A DNA stretch of 64,000 nt from Manduca sexta (taxonomy: Eukaryota; Arthropoda; Insecta; Lepidoptera; Sphingidae): assembly GCF_014839805.1 (NCBI RefSeq), contig NC_051131.1:3336913-3400912 (forward strand), read 5' to 3'. The notes under the pieces were generated by a model. That model was not told where the DNA came from, did not search any database, and saw only the letters and a list, made by a program, of their open reading frames with translations. This document shows, one piece after another, positions 22,766 to 36,189 of the stretch; the stretch's first letter is position 1, and every line of letters begins with the position of its first letter. The position numbers were made by a program, and so were the translations under genes.

Positions 22766-24890
22766 ATGAATGGAGATGTATATTTTGTTGGTGTTGATGT
22801 GGGCTCTGGAAGTGTCCGAGCAGCACTTGTGGACCGTAAAGGTCATGTAATTAGGACCTCCGTGCAGGAAATAAAAACATGGAAACCGAAAGTTGACTAT
22901 TATGAACAATCATCGAACAACATCTGGACCTGTTGTTTGACTGTTATTAAGGTAAATTATTTATTATATTATTTTAATTTACACTTAATTACAAGGTGCA
23001 CACTGCCAAATTATTTATATGTGGTAAAAGTAGCTATCCTCAGTATTTATGTTTAAAAAACATATTTAAAAGCTTGAATTATAATAACTGTTTTCATAAA
23101 GGAATTGGTTTAGGTCATAGCATTGTTCATTATGAAAAATAAATACATGATGTCTAATTATACCTTACTTTACCAGGATGTACTTACAAATGTTGATTCC
23201 AGTGGTGTTCGCGGCATTGGCTTTGATGCAACATGCTCTTTAGTGGCTTTAGATAAAAACGGGAATCCTACAGCGGTCAGTGAATCTGATAATAATGAAC
23301 AGAATATTATAATGTGGATGGACCACAGAGCAGAGGCTGAGGCAAATATTATAAACAAAAAAAATCATGACCTACTCAAATATGTTGGTGGCAAAGTCAG
23401 CTTAGAAATGGAGATGCCCAAACTCCTGTGGCTCAAAAGAAATTTGCCAAATAAATGGTCAGAATTTGGGTACTTTTATGATCTTCCTGATTTTCTGACA
23501 TGGAAAGCTACAGGGTCAATGAGTAGATCATTGTGTTCCTTAGTTTGTAAATGGAATTATGAATGTTCTACTGATGGAAAACAGGGTTGGAATTTAGAAT
23601 TTTTAAATGAAATAGGTTTAGAAGATTTAGCTGAAAACAATTTCAGTAAAATTGGCAACACTGTATTGTCTCCTGGAGAGTACTGTGGAGGTCTTTTACC
23701 TGATGTTGCCAGTGTACTTGGATTACAACCAGGCACACCGGTTGCTGCTTCCATAATAGATGCTCATGCAGGAGGTCTTGGAATGATTGGATCTCATGGT
23801 GAAGGCATTGACAAAGAGATGTCAACACGTTTAGGGCTGATTTGTGGTACATCAACATGTCATATGGCTGTAAACAAGAAACCTGTTATGGTACAAGGAG
23901 TGTGGGGGCCCTATTTCAGTGCTATGGTCCCAGGAATGTGGTTAAATGAAGCTGGACAAAGTGCCTCAGGGATGTTGCTTGATCATATTCTGTCCAGTCA
24001 TCCAGCCGGTATTGAACTCTTAAAAATAAAATCTACTGGAGAGTAAGTTTCATGATGAAAACATTTTGATTTTTAGACTCTGCTGGGGATGTATAATATC
24101 ATCAGTGCCAGCCATCATAATTTATTTCAATGTCTGTGATGCGTAACAGACATGTAAAGCAATATAATCTTATCTAATGTGACTCTCAATTTGCAGTAAA
24201 ATAAAAATCCTTTATTTTTTTTTTCAGTGTTAGACTATATCTGAGGGACCTGCTTACAACAATGGCTCAAAGAGAAGGATTGTCTGATGTCAATTTCTTA
24301 ACAAAGGATATACATATGCTTCCAGACTTCCATGGAAACAGGTCACCATTGGCTGATCCCACACTGAGAGGCATGATTTCAGGATTGTGTATTGACCACA
24401 GTGCTGAGAACTTGGCATTGCTCTATCTAGCTACTTTGCAGGCTTTATCGGTAAATACATAGTATCTGTTTAGAATGCCTATGTATGTTGGTAACTTATT
24501 TGAAAATAAGTGTTACAATTTTTTTTATTACAGTATGGCACAAGACATATAATTGATGCACTTCTCTTGGCTGGCTATGAACCATTCAAAACTTTATTAA
24601 TATGTGGAGGATTATCAAAAGATCCACTTTTTGTGCAGACCCAAGCTGACGTTGTGAACATGCCAATTCTAATGCCACGTGAAAAGGACTCAGTTCTAGT
24701 TGGTTCAGCAATATTAGGAGCCTGTGCATCCAAATATTTCAATACTGTACATGATGCTATTGTAAACATGGGTGGAATTGCTGATGTCATACATCCTATG
24801 GAAAATACAAAATCATTTCATAAGAAAAAGTACAGGGTGTTTCTTAAAATGTTCCAAGATCAAATGAAATACAGGACACTGATGCACTGA
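22766..24890 (+). CDS. FGGY: FGGY-family carbohydrate kinase (D-ribulokinase type)
   Basis: Four coding exons: 22766-22951, 23177-24042, 24228-24450 and 24534-24890 (phases 0, 2, 0), all GT-AG, giving 543 aa against 551 for human FGGY. The N-terminal phosphate loop is GVDVGSGSVRAALVD (residues 9-23). Then come GIGFDATCSLV, MWMDHRAEAEA, the catalytic-base region IIDAHAGGLG with Asp257, GTSTCH at about 286-291, and the C-terminal adenosine motif CGGLSKDPLFVQTQADV from residue 449, followed by GSAILGA. The fold is the FGGY/actin-like ATPase. Human FGGY and yeast YDR109C phosphorylate D-ribulose, so the same metabolite-repair or salvage role is expected. The reading frame is intact and all signature motifs are kept. 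Confidence 0.95.
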
Positions 24891-25876
24891 AGCTTTTTAA
24901 ACTCTTTTAGAACAAACGTGTATTGTTATTTTTTACATAATATAATTTCAGTTGAATATATTTTTTTATAATTATGAAATCCTGTTTGATAAAGCTTTGC
25001 GTATACCCCAGCCGTCGTAAATCGCTAATAGCACTCTTGATTGAACTTATACCTAGTGCTAATATGAGCGTCTTATAGAAAAAAATGCATATTGTAATTG
25101 TTTATCAATGAATAGTTAAAAAAATCGGATATGGAAAAGTTATCACTAATATAGCAGAAATGCTACATAAATGGCAACACTATTTTCGCTATAGTGAAGT
25201 TATAATACGTACTGGCACTGGGCACATTCATTTTTGTGCTCGTTTGCCCCCTTATATAAAAAAAGAACGATTTTCACAATACGATATTTAAATCATTATA
25301 ATATTCTAATTATTACTAAACATACTTACATCGTTTTGACACTTAGCTAGACAAGGCAAAATGCACTACAATAACTACAAAAACGAACATAATAATATAT
25401 ACGAGCTATGCAAAGGTGTGAAAGCGCTTTCTGATATATAATCTATATTTTTTAACTGTGCGTTAGCAAGTAGCAACTGGCAACACTAACAACATCGTAA
25501 ACCGTACCTACAGTTTTTAGGGCGGAGCGAGCCAAGACAAGCTTTAATATTTATAAGTAATTCTAAAGGCTTGTTGTGCTACAATTTCGCTTAGAAATGG
25601 CATTCCTAAATAGTAATATGCAAAGGATATGCCGCATGATTGATCTTTTTATGTAAAGTTATAAAAGAGTTCTAAATTGTCAATATTGACAAGCAGGTAT
25701 GTATATAAACCTGCCAATGTAAAATGTTGGTGGTTTATTGACCTGTAAACGTCATACGGTGGTTTTTCATTTGCCCGTATTAGACAAATCAATAGCATTG
25801 AAAGTTTTCGTAATATTGTAGAATATAATTTACACGTTCCTTAGGTTTTAGCTTGCATCTTTAATTTTAGATCAAA
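24891..25876. other. Intergenic between FGGY and Bre1
   Basis: About 1 kb with the kinase 3' UTR and the Bre1 promoter and 5' UTR. A splice-acceptor-like TTTTAG sits six bases before the Bre1 ATG, so the Bre1 5' UTR may be split. No other feature was recognised. Confidence 0.45.
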
Positions 25877-28800
25877 ATGTCGAAGCGTGCCGCAGAAGAA
25901 AGCGGCAATGGCAGCAGCCAACCCCCAATCAAAAAGGTCCACTTCGAGCCTCATCTCATCGGGCCCGTGTCCACTTTAGAAGAAATGGACATAAAAGTAT
26001 TACAATTTCAAAACAAGAAGTTGGCTCAGGTACGTGTTTATTAGTATATTTGTACTGAATTCTTTTGCAGCCATCGCATTTGCCGTTCATTGTATCACGT
26101 CATGATCAGCTGTTTATAGCTATTTATTGTTTTGTACCTATATAATTGATCAAAGCATACATATTTCCTAATTATTTTTAATTTAATTGGTCGTCTCCTC
26201 TAATATTTATCTTTATTTACTTGTTAGTGGATGTTGTGTTCATGTTGCAAACATGTATATTGTTAAACTCATTGTAGCACAAGTTACAGCAGTCAACTTG
26301 TATTGGCTATATAATGAGATCAACATTAATTAATTTGTTTATATTATTAAGAATATACTCTACAAACTTATAAAACATATTTTTCTCTAATTATAATTTG
26401 TGATGGACAAATGTGTCTATAGTTACAGTAAAACAAAAACATTGTAATCAGCTAAACATTTATTACTTTTCTATATAGAGTATTATTTGCCAATATTGGC
26501 ATAATATAACCTCATACAGGCAATAATTGAAGGTGTATGTTGGAATGGTACTATCACATTGTGGTTCCCTCTGACTTCTATTGATTTAATTCTTATATTT
26601 TCATCAATAGACATCTTTAGATGATCTTAAAGATCTTGAGATCTGGTTTGGATGCTTAACCAACATAACTTGTTAGTTTATGGTCATGATTTGCAATATT
26701 TTAACAAAACATGTTAAGTTCCAATTCATTCTACTTTTGAGACTGCTTTTTTATACAAAAGTAACTTGTTTATTGTAAACCGTAAGGTAAAACAGTATTT
26801 AGTTTTTCTAATGATGATTCTTTTGTAATTGCATTGTTTTTAATAAGTAACACTTAAATATTACTGTAATTGGTTCTGAATTACTAATTCATGTATAATT
26901 AGGGTTTGTTTAGTTTCACTGCACCACTGTGTACTTCTCTACAGTGAAAATTACCTTATACTTTAATCTAAGACATACCTATCTAAAAGTCATCCATTTA
27001 TTTGTTTCATATAATAAATTTCTTTGGAATATCTTTATAAGTATAGGTTGATGGTTAGGTTAGCTTCTTAGGCTGAATAAATGTTATTTTAAATTGAATG
27101 CAGTATTTAGTCTTTCACAAGTTTGTTTATTCTTTATGTTGTACTTGATTTCCACATGTTTGTTTTCTTTGAATGCAGGAGGTAAATCTATCTGATGGCT
27201 TTAACATAGTATGAGTAGACAGCGCTTTTTAAGGTTATATGTATGGTATTACAAGGGTCACAACAGCCTCTATATTATATATATCCTAATAAATCCAGCA
27301 TTATTCATCTAAAATTTAAAGAGCTCTATATTTTGAACAGTAATAGGTATCAGCCTGACATTTTTGCATATTTAATATTAATTGGGAAATATCTAACCAA
27401 GAAATAAAGACATAAAGACATATGAGAAATAAAGACATATGAAACCCTGAGAAAACCCGTATGATTCTGATTCTTGCTGTATGAGTTTTGTTTTTAAATC
27501 TGAATCATATTTAATAATGGAGATACTTATTAACATGAAATTATAAATATACACTGAAAAAAAACCCCGACAGTTGTTATTATTTTGAAATATTGTTTCC
27601 AGAGAATAGAACAACGTCATAGATGTGAGGCAGAGTTGCGTGCACGCATCGAACAACTTGAAAAGAGACAAACACAGGATGATGCTGTGCTCTGTGTTGT
27701 GAATCGGTATTGGAACCTTTTGAATGAAGACATAAGGGTGTTACTGCAGCGGTTTGACGCAGAGACTGCGGACGAGTCGGAGAACAAGAGTAAATAAATT
27801 ATTTTATAACATGTTTCATGAATTTATTACCTGCATTTTATTTATAGCTTATATTTAATTAGTATTATTTATTTTATTGCTATTTTTATGCTGAGAAATT
27901 ACATTTATTATTATGAGTTATTTTTAACAGAATGGTAAAATAGGAGTTATTATATATTTATGTTTTAGATGAAAATGAAGCAACTACATCATTCCTCATG
28001 CAGTTGTCCACGTGGGACAAAGAAGAGTTGGATGCACAACTTGCAAACAGGGTACAAGTCAGCAAACGGGCTGTGGCGAAGGTGTTGCAAGCATTTGACA
28101 GATTACAACAAAGAAATGATAAAATATGGCGTGCTATAAAAGGAGAAGGGGAAGGTCAATATACAATTTTATACTGATTTAGTTTTAGTGTTGTTTTGGT
28201 GTCTGACTAACTAATATAATATTATTGCTCCAGTGGGCTGTGGTGTTAACTGTGTGCCATCCTCCAAATAGATTCTGGGGTATGCCAACACTGGGGCATT
28301 TATAGGCTAATACAAAAAGACTATCAATTATTATTATGGTTTCGGATGGCCCTAGCTAGACAAAGAGCTACTAAGTATTATACATGACTTTTTAAATCTG
28401 GTAATAGAGTTTTTACATGGCATGTTGTTTTAGAGGGTGCGCCGGCGCCATCACTGGATGAAGTAGTGCGGGCCACTAACGAGGAGGTGACGGCCGAAAA
28501 CTGCCGGCTGCAAGCGTTGTGCACGACACTGCACGAGAGCCATCACGCCATGACCTTACGAGTGGCGCGTCTGCAGGATGCTGTCAACAGTCGTGACACT
28601 GAGAATGCAGAGCTCAAGAACCAGATTGACGACTTGCAGTATGAGCTGATGAAAGTAAGACATAATGCCATCTAACTTTAAACACTTGTTCATATAATTA
28701 AATACTTGTGGAGTTTTTTCAGTACTATGATGTAAATAGAAGGTTTGGCATTCTTAATTGTTGCACAAGGATGATAAGTTGTAATGTGTGCAGGTGCGGT

Positions 28801-31157
28801 CGCGGAATGATAAGCTAGAGAATCACCTGGCAGAGGCGATAGAGAAGCTGAAGAGCTACCACCAGTCGGGAGGCGCGGTGGGGTCGATGGGCGCGGTGCC
28901 AGCGCCTGCGCACGGCGCGGCCAACGCCAAGCTGGAGGATGTCGCTGCCGAGCTGGAAGAACAGCGCGAGCTCGCCAACAACCGTCTTGCCGAGCTCGAC
29001 CGCTTGCACCGGCAACACCGCGACACGCTCAAGGAGGTCGAGAAGCTCAAGATGGACGTCAGTATACACTACACATATATTACAAATCCTCACGAATACT
29101 AGCACGAACTTACCATCGCCCATCGCCGACTGGTGGGTTGGTCAGCAGCAGCAGTATTTCTAGTATCTATAGTTGTTGGTCGTCATTAAACACATTATTC
29201 ATTTAATATTGTATACAATATTTTGATTAAAAAAATGCCCAACGTGGCCCCATCAGAATCTCTTGTCATTTTAAAGTTCTCTATAACAAAATAATTGTTA
29301 AAGATAATTTATTTATGAATACATTTGAATTATAGATCCGCCAGCTGCCTGAATCAGTAATAGTGGAGACAACAGAGTACAAATGTCTGCAAAGTCAGTT
29401 CTCAGTGCTGTACAACGAGTCGATGCAGATGAAGACGGCGCTGGACGAGACGCGGCTGCAGCTGCAGAACGCGAAGAACCTGCACATGCGACAGATCGAG
29501 ATGATGGAGGTGACAGGCTTTTTTTTAGCTCAAAGAAGGTGAACATTCAGCCAGCCACTAAATGATTTTGATGCATTCAGTATTCGATGCATAGTGGTTG
29601 ACTTTGATGGGGCACTGGCACGCGGCAAAGTAACCACACTGCATGGGATGGTAAGTACAATGCAGTCTAAATATGACATTGACAGAATTTCATCTGTCGA
29701 CAAAGCCAGAATTATGCCTGCTTGCTTTATTGAATATTCTTCTCCAGATGAGCCATTACAACTAGTTTGAATTATATGCTGTGCTTGTACGCCAGCAATC
29801 TTTGTAACTTTAGAGATAATTATAAAGTATTATCTCTGTTAAAAATTTGTAATATAGGGAGAAAAAGTAACAGGTAAATTGTTTTTTATTTTTTCAGAGT
29901 GAAGAACTGGCTAGGCAAAAAGCTCTCAGAGCGGAAATGATACAACTGGAAGATGTTTTAGGCCAACTCAGGAAGGAATACGAAATGTTACGCATCGAGT
30001 TTGAACAGAATCTCGCTGCGAACGAACAGACAGGCCCCATCAACAGGGAAATGAGACATCTGATCACGTCGCTGCAGAACCACAACCAGCAACTGAAAGG
30101 GGAAGTGCATAGATACAAGCGGAAATATAAAGATACTAGTCAGGAATTGAATAAGGTAAAGATGTGGCATCTAGCATTTTGAATCTGAATATTGAGATGT
30201 TTAGATGTTTGTTAGCCATTGAATAAATTTGGAAAGGATTGGGTATACATTTAATGCTAGTCAGGCACTATCGTAGTATTTACGTCATAGATTTGGTGAT
30301 TAACTGTTAATCCATAATATTTCGGTGCTCACCATCCGGAATTAACACAATTTTTTACTTTAATGTTTGTACACAACAAATTTTTCGTATAATATTGTAT
30401 GACAAGATCATTGTCTACACAGGTACGTAAGGAGTTGGAGGAAGTAAACGCTCGGACAGGCGGCGCTGCGACCAGCGACCAGACTGATGACAAACCTCTC
30501 ACCGTGAAAAAAGAGGAACCCGATCCAGAGGTATGTCTGACATACATATAAATGCAAATAGTTGCAGAATTTTTATCTGACATAATAGAATATTTTAACT
30601 AAAACAATCACATAGATGGTACTTGTGATAAGTCAAAATAATTTATGAGAATAATTGTTACAATTATTGGTACTCTGTACAATTGATGTTGAAGACTTGC
30701 TCGACAGTTACAAAGTATTCTATATGTGTAGGGCGAGGAGGGTCTGTGCGGGGACGTGAAGCCAGCGCAGGCGAAGGAGCACGGCCGCGCCAAGATACAG
30801 GAGCAGGACCAGATCATCAAGGACCTCAAGCAGCAGCTCAAGTTAGTGCGACACTATTTAGCACTAAGCTTGACTTCTTCACAAAATTCTTCTTTACGTA
30901 TATTTATTGGAAATATATTTTATCTGTCGTTGGAACTGGGTTAAACATTATTGATATTTTTTAATTCATGGGCAGATATTTGGATTTTATTTTACATCAA
31001 TAGAAAGGCGGTGAACGAACAGAAAGAGCTGAAGCTACTCTTGGACATGTACAAGGGGGTGAGCAAGGAACAGCGCGACAAGGTGCAGCTGATGGCCGCT
31101 GAACGGAAGGCGAGGCAGGAACTCGAGGACCATCGGCAGAAGGCTAAGATGGCGCAG
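25877..31157 (+). CDS. Bre1: Bre1 (RNF20/RNF40) histone H2B E3 ubiquitin ligase, N-terminal ten exons
   Basis: Coding exons: 25877-26029, 27603-27789, 27969-28154, 28434-28654, 28794-29057, 29336-29509, 29898-30155, 30423-30530, 30732-30841 and 31004-31157. All are GT-AG with consistent phases, for 605 codons. It opens [15 protein letters not shown] and contains the family blocks [73 protein letters not shown] and [20 protein letters not shown]. Nearly all of it is predicted coiled coil. An Ala/Gly/Pro-rich insert lies in exon 5 ([19 protein letters not shown]). Bre1 works with Rad6 to monoubiquitinate H2B. The relatives are about 975-1044 aa, so some 350-450 residues including the C-terminal RING are absent: they should start just before or in the N gap and are not found to its right. 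Exon 9 uses a donor AA|GTTAGT; the frame check supports it. Confidence 0.93.
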
Positions 31158-31405
31158 GTCAGCGTTAGTATGATTCTATATTTTAAGCATGTCAACCGCT
31201 AACGTAGTCTGTATCGTTCATTTACTAACAGTAATGTTCTGGGTAATAAGCATTTTCATACAAACTTTGCAATAATTCATTGATTCTTAATTAGCTGCCA
31301 TTTGCCATTATTCCCATATGTGAACCAGAAAATATATAATAACTCACCATTATTATTCCATTGCAAAGTAGGTTGTTATTAAAATAATAAATTTATTTAA
31401 TGGTG

Positions 31406-31905
31406 NNNNNNNNNNNNNNNNNNNNNNNNNNNNNNNNNNNNNNNNNNNNNNNNNNNNNNNNNNNNNNNNNNNNNNNNNNNNNNNNNNNNNNNNNNNNNNN
31501 NNNNNNNNNNNNNNNNNNNNNNNNNNNNNNNNNNNNNNNNNNNNNNNNNNNNNNNNNNNNNNNNNNNNNNNNNNNNNNNNNNNNNNNNNNNNNNNNNNNN
31601 NNNNNNNNNNNNNNNNNNNNNNNNNNNNNNNNNNNNNNNNNNNNNNNNNNNNNNNNNNNNNNNNNNNNNNNNNNNNNNNNNNNNNNNNNNNNNNNNNNNN
31701 NNNNNNNNNNNNNNNNNNNNNNNNNNNNNNNNNNNNNNNNNNNNNNNNNNNNNNNNNNNNNNNNNNNNNNNNNNNNNNNNNNNNNNNNNNNNNNNNNNNN
31801 NNNNNNNNNNNNNNNNNNNNNNNNNNNNNNNNNNNNNNNNNNNNNNNNNNNNNNNNNNNNNNNNNNNNNNNNNNNNNNNNNNNNNNNNNNNNNNNNNNNN
31901 NNNNN
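31406..31905. other. Assembly gap of 500 N
   Basis: Exactly 500 unknown bases, a round number that usually marks a gap of unsized length. Bre1 enters it from the left and an opposite-strand gene enters from the right. Confidence 1.
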
Positions 31906-32000
31906 TTAGTATCTTTATCAGGAACGTTACCGCCATCGTTCTCGGTGACGATCGTCGGTGAACCGGTTTCGGCGGCACAAGTTTTATCTTCTTCTTCCAT
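31906..32000 (-). CDS. Unidentified gene, first coding exon (partial, runs into gap)
   Basis: ATG at 32000 in a good context (GAAATGG). It reads 31 codons plus two bases before the gap. The peptide begins MEEEDKTCAAETGSPTIV and continues with ENDGGNVPDKDT; it is acidic and looks disordered, with no domain I recognise. A strong acceptor TTTCTTTACAG ends at 32021 on the minus strand, 20 bases before the ATG, so the gene has at least one upstream non-coding exon and its promoter lies to the right, perhaps far away. The gene cannot be named from this piece. Codon use is plausible for coding DNA. Confidence 0.6.
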
Positions 32001-32011
32001 TTCGAATTAAG

Positions 32012-32017
32012 TCACAT
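32012..32017 (-). promoter_or_regulatory. Start-stop upstream ORF (ATG-TGA)
   Basis: The exon begins AAC ATG TGA: an AUG followed at once by a stop codon, 11 bases before the main ATG of the 31906-32000 gene. Such minimal uORFs can stall initiating/terminating ribosomes and lower translation of the main frame. The sequence is plain; the effect is inferred and depends on the acceptor at 32021 being used. Confidence 0.5.
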
Positions 32018-32020
32018 GTT

Positions 32021-35000
32021 CTGTAAAGAAACAATAGTTTTGGTTAGAACAATGAGCGGTGAAACGAGAGTCCTATTGCACCGCAATCAGTTCGGTGCAG
32101 CGATGTTGTGGGTATAATATTCATTGTGCTAGCGGCCCCCGGGTCGAGCTGCCGTTGACGCATGACTGTTGCAATCTCTGGGGAACACGGAGCTATTGTT
32201 GCCGGACGCGCCTATTCCGCAGAATACCAACCGTAAATGCTATACTACCACACACATTATTGTGCATGGTCTGTATGGCGGTAAAGATACATGAAGACGG
32301 AAATTGAAACGTTATTGTTGCTTTCATATAGTATACATTTTGCAAGCGCTTTTTATTGATGCAATGCGTTTTGCATGAGCAACGTTGCATCATGTAGAAT
32401 AACCCGTTCTTGATGCATGTTATATTGTCGCAACGCATCTCAAAAATATGTGCACAAAATTATTTCTTTATAAATAAATTCTCGGAAACTCAAGTAACAA
32501 ACGAAGGTAAAACGCATAACAATAAGCAAGTTATTGACGTGCATCGTTTTCTCCGCGTGGCATAGAACCATTTATAAAGAGTTCTCATGGCTAGAAGTCT
32601 CGCTGCCTCGTAGCGACCGTTCATTCAACAATAAAACGTTCCATCTATTTTAAAAAGAAATATTTTTCCTGCAGTAGCATTTTATTCACATTACAAAACA
32701 CCTGTAAGTGGAACAATGGACAATTATGTTAGGTCTTTAGTACTGACATTCTACAACGATAAATTCTATCATTATCTATGGAAAAAGCTTCGAGTGCAAA
32801 TTATCTTGAGTATCGAAGCGATCATACGATAAAACCTACTTTCAAAACCATTGTAACCACACGTGGGGTCATCGTACAGAGATTTAGCGAGGGTCATCAC
32901 TCGGCGGACTATTGAAATAGTTGTCGGCGGTTCGACACTACCAGTATACAGGGTGGGCACAATTTGTCACGGTTATAGAGTGTGTCTCGCGACACGCCGT
33001 CTGCATTCGCGGTCTCTAATGTACACATGGTTTATTTTTATCGTCGACAAGCGCGTGGGGCTAGTTAATTAAATCGTTTACAGAGGTTAGGGCGGAGGTC
33101 GGCAGTGCGCACCATACATTACGTAGCACCCGCATTCTGTGCACCGAAAATAAACAGAATCAGGGATTCCTGTTACTTCAATTAACTGCACAAGTAAATT
33201 TTACTTATTCAAGTTTCAAACTAAACAATATATTCAAGCTATAATAATACAATATTATTTAGTATTTTCGCATCGCGATATTCATCTAGACATAATATTA
33301 TCCACATGCTAATTCACGACTGTGAGAACTAACAAAATCGGAATGCCGATGACATTGAAAAGGACACAAAAGAGCTGCGGACAGTGACTCCATTAATTGT
33401 TTGTGCGTGGATTTCGACACGGAGTCGTTACCCACAGGCAACGACTTTCATCAAAATTGCAAAACAAATACGTGCTTTACAGACTTTCTCATGTTTAACC
33501 ATAGAACACGTTGCACATCGTTTTACTTAACATTTTTAATGAGATTCAAACAAGACATTTGTAATTCAAACATCGTGTCCTCCTGATTTTACTTTTAGGA
33601 CCCACGCGTTCCTTTGAAGTGTCGGTCATAAGAAAGCATTCAATTTATGACGAGATTATCGCGGCACTATTGAAATTTATAGATGCATCAAAGAACCTTT
33701 GATATGAAATAAATATTTATGATGATTCGACTCATAAAAAGTGGGTGTTATCTTTATTGTAAGTTCTTACAGTTGGTATAATACATGCGTACATTATTGT
33801 CAAACACCGAAATGTAACGGCTCTTGGGCCATACATCACAGAGACGTGAGATAAATTTCTTCGCCTGACGAGGTCGGATCGGCAAACATTTCAATCGTGC
33901 CTGGGTTTTATACGATAATATCCAATGTGTCTGCCAAGCAGAGGCTATAATCCCAGTTTAGTTGGCACCAACATGTGCATGTACTCGTAGTTGAAATCGT
34001 TAATCATCGTTCATTGAACTGTGGTAGGTGGATCAGAAACGGGGTCGCTATTTGATTGAAATGATAAAAATGCACTATCCATTTGTTAATTACACATCAA
34101 GTACCAGTATTTATTTACAATCTTACGGTTCGTACCACGCTTTAAGGCTAGACGTGTGTCGTTAACAATCGTTTAGAGTGTACATAGAGGGTGTTCTTAA
34201 GATTGTACAGAGCCTTGTCCATTATATTTTTCACAAATACGGCTAATAGCACATTGTAACAACTTCAATGCCACAGAAAACATAAAGGTCACATACACGC
34301 ATGCTTATTTGGCATAACCTTTCGTGAGATTTCCAAAATAAGTATTTAAAGAATGTCAAGTCTGTTTAGGCATAACGGATTTGAGTAACTCATAAAGCAT
34401 GTCAGTTATTATGTGCACTTTCTCTAGCTAGTAGAGTGGCTTTAAATAGACGCCGTCAATATGTAAAAGGACAACTCAACATCGAGTTCCAGCCCATGGC
34501 TTCCAGACGATGCATTCCAGGTATTTGGCAGTATCCATCTGGCTGCGTCATACAGCCGATATAGTTGAACCTTTTCATCTAGGTTAATACACAATACACA
34601 TCAACCCGTTTGAACATATTCAAAGTCATGTTTTAACCTTCAAACGGCCTCACAGTGAGTTATTGCTTTGCGTAAGTTTAAGCTTTTCGTATCTAATATG
34701 TCCTGAAACTGAGCCAGTCATTACGTAGGGTTAAAAATGTATGTTACAATTTGTAAATAATATTCCGTGACCATTACGTCACATATAAAGTTACATAAAC
34801 AATGTGAGTCATTATAATTAAACAATTTATTTAATACAGTTCCTTCTGCAGACACTCGGTCTTGTAAAGTACATTAATGTATGTATGAAAGTTTATATCA
34901 TCAATAGTTTATGCATTTTATTCATTCAATCATTGTGATTTATGCGTAATACTATCTTTACGTGTACTTATTACAGATGAAATATTTTCACTACTTACTA

Positions 35001-36164
35001 CAAAAATAGGGTTGCATTTTAATGTTAGTTAAATCCATCACTCCCTAGGCGTTGGCGAACAAGTGGGCGAGCGCTAAAAGCATATTGTCCATAATTAAAA
35101 GTGTAGCAATTAACTCGTGACTGCCCATGCAGACGGATATGGACTTTCTTCGGACTCGCCGGCGGGGACCAAGCCCTGTGGGCGTGCCTGTGATGGCTCG
35201 TCAGATTTGCATAATCACTGCAACATAATATCCGGATCTTACTTTGTTTATCTAAGTTTATGTTCTTTTTATACTGGCTACTAACAATTTATTGCTTAAT
35301 TCAATACAACTGCTTAGATATTTGTGCAATATGCATATAGTGTATTACATGACGCATAGGCGATAATCATTCCAATATATAAATATTCTAAACGGTTCAT
35401 TTATTTATAAGGTATAAAATTCGATTACTTGAAAAAAATATTTTACCTTTTATATTATTTTAAAAATCATTGTCAATGATTACACGAGTTAACAGCGTAA
35501 AGAATGCGGCGTCACTTCAAAGAATTTTAAAAATAATTCTTCTTTTTATGCTTTCACTGTTTGATGCACAACTTTTAACTCTAACTCAATAAATATTTAC
35601 TTAGTTCACGGACTTAGCTGGAAGGTTGTTTAAATCTGTTTGTAAGCAGGATACGATTTACCTTAAACTCTAAATCGCAATAAATGATTCGGAACATAAT
35701 TAGCTCTTACAATGGTTTATAAGCTGGGATTTGCCCTACCCTCAGGGTCCTTCAGTTTATTTTTCTTTCCTGCCAACCCGAACTGTTTTTTTTTGTTTAT
35801 TTCGTAGTCTTTAATTTATTTTATGTCCAATACAAAATATTTGTTGGTATATAATCGACCTAATTTAAGTAATAAATAAATATTCTCATGTACCTTGACT
35901 TATCATAAGCGCAACTATATTTGCCTACGTGATGAATAAAGCATTTTTTTTACTAAAAGTTTACATCGCAGATTTTGAATTCGAAAAAAAATATTATTAG
36001 TTAAGTTATATGATGGTCGATTAAACGTAAAACTAAACAGTATGGTGAAATACGTGCTGACATATTGATATTCCCGGCGGCCAGCGAATGGGTTCCAAAA
36101 CATGCTCCCGCTGATTGACATGGAGGTAAACAGACTGACACGCGGTCATGGCGTATGTAAACAG
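32021..36164. other. Non-coding, probably 5'-UTR intron of the minus-strand gene
   Basis: No exon or RNA gene could be supported. The acceptor at 32021 means intron sequence of the minus-strand gene begins here; its length is unknown. Confidence 0.4.
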
Positions 36165-36189
36165 CGCGACATGTTTTATTTATTTAAAA

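Noticed and set aside
27402..27440. Short direct repeat GAAATAAAGACATA in Bre1 intron 1
   Set aside because: A two-copy short duplication in an intron, away from splice sites, with no sign of function. No CRISPR-like spacing is present anywhere in the window.
31353..32000. Open frames of 169-215 codons across 31353-32000
   Set aside because: Most of their length is the run of N. Only the 31 codons right of the gap on the minus strand carry information.
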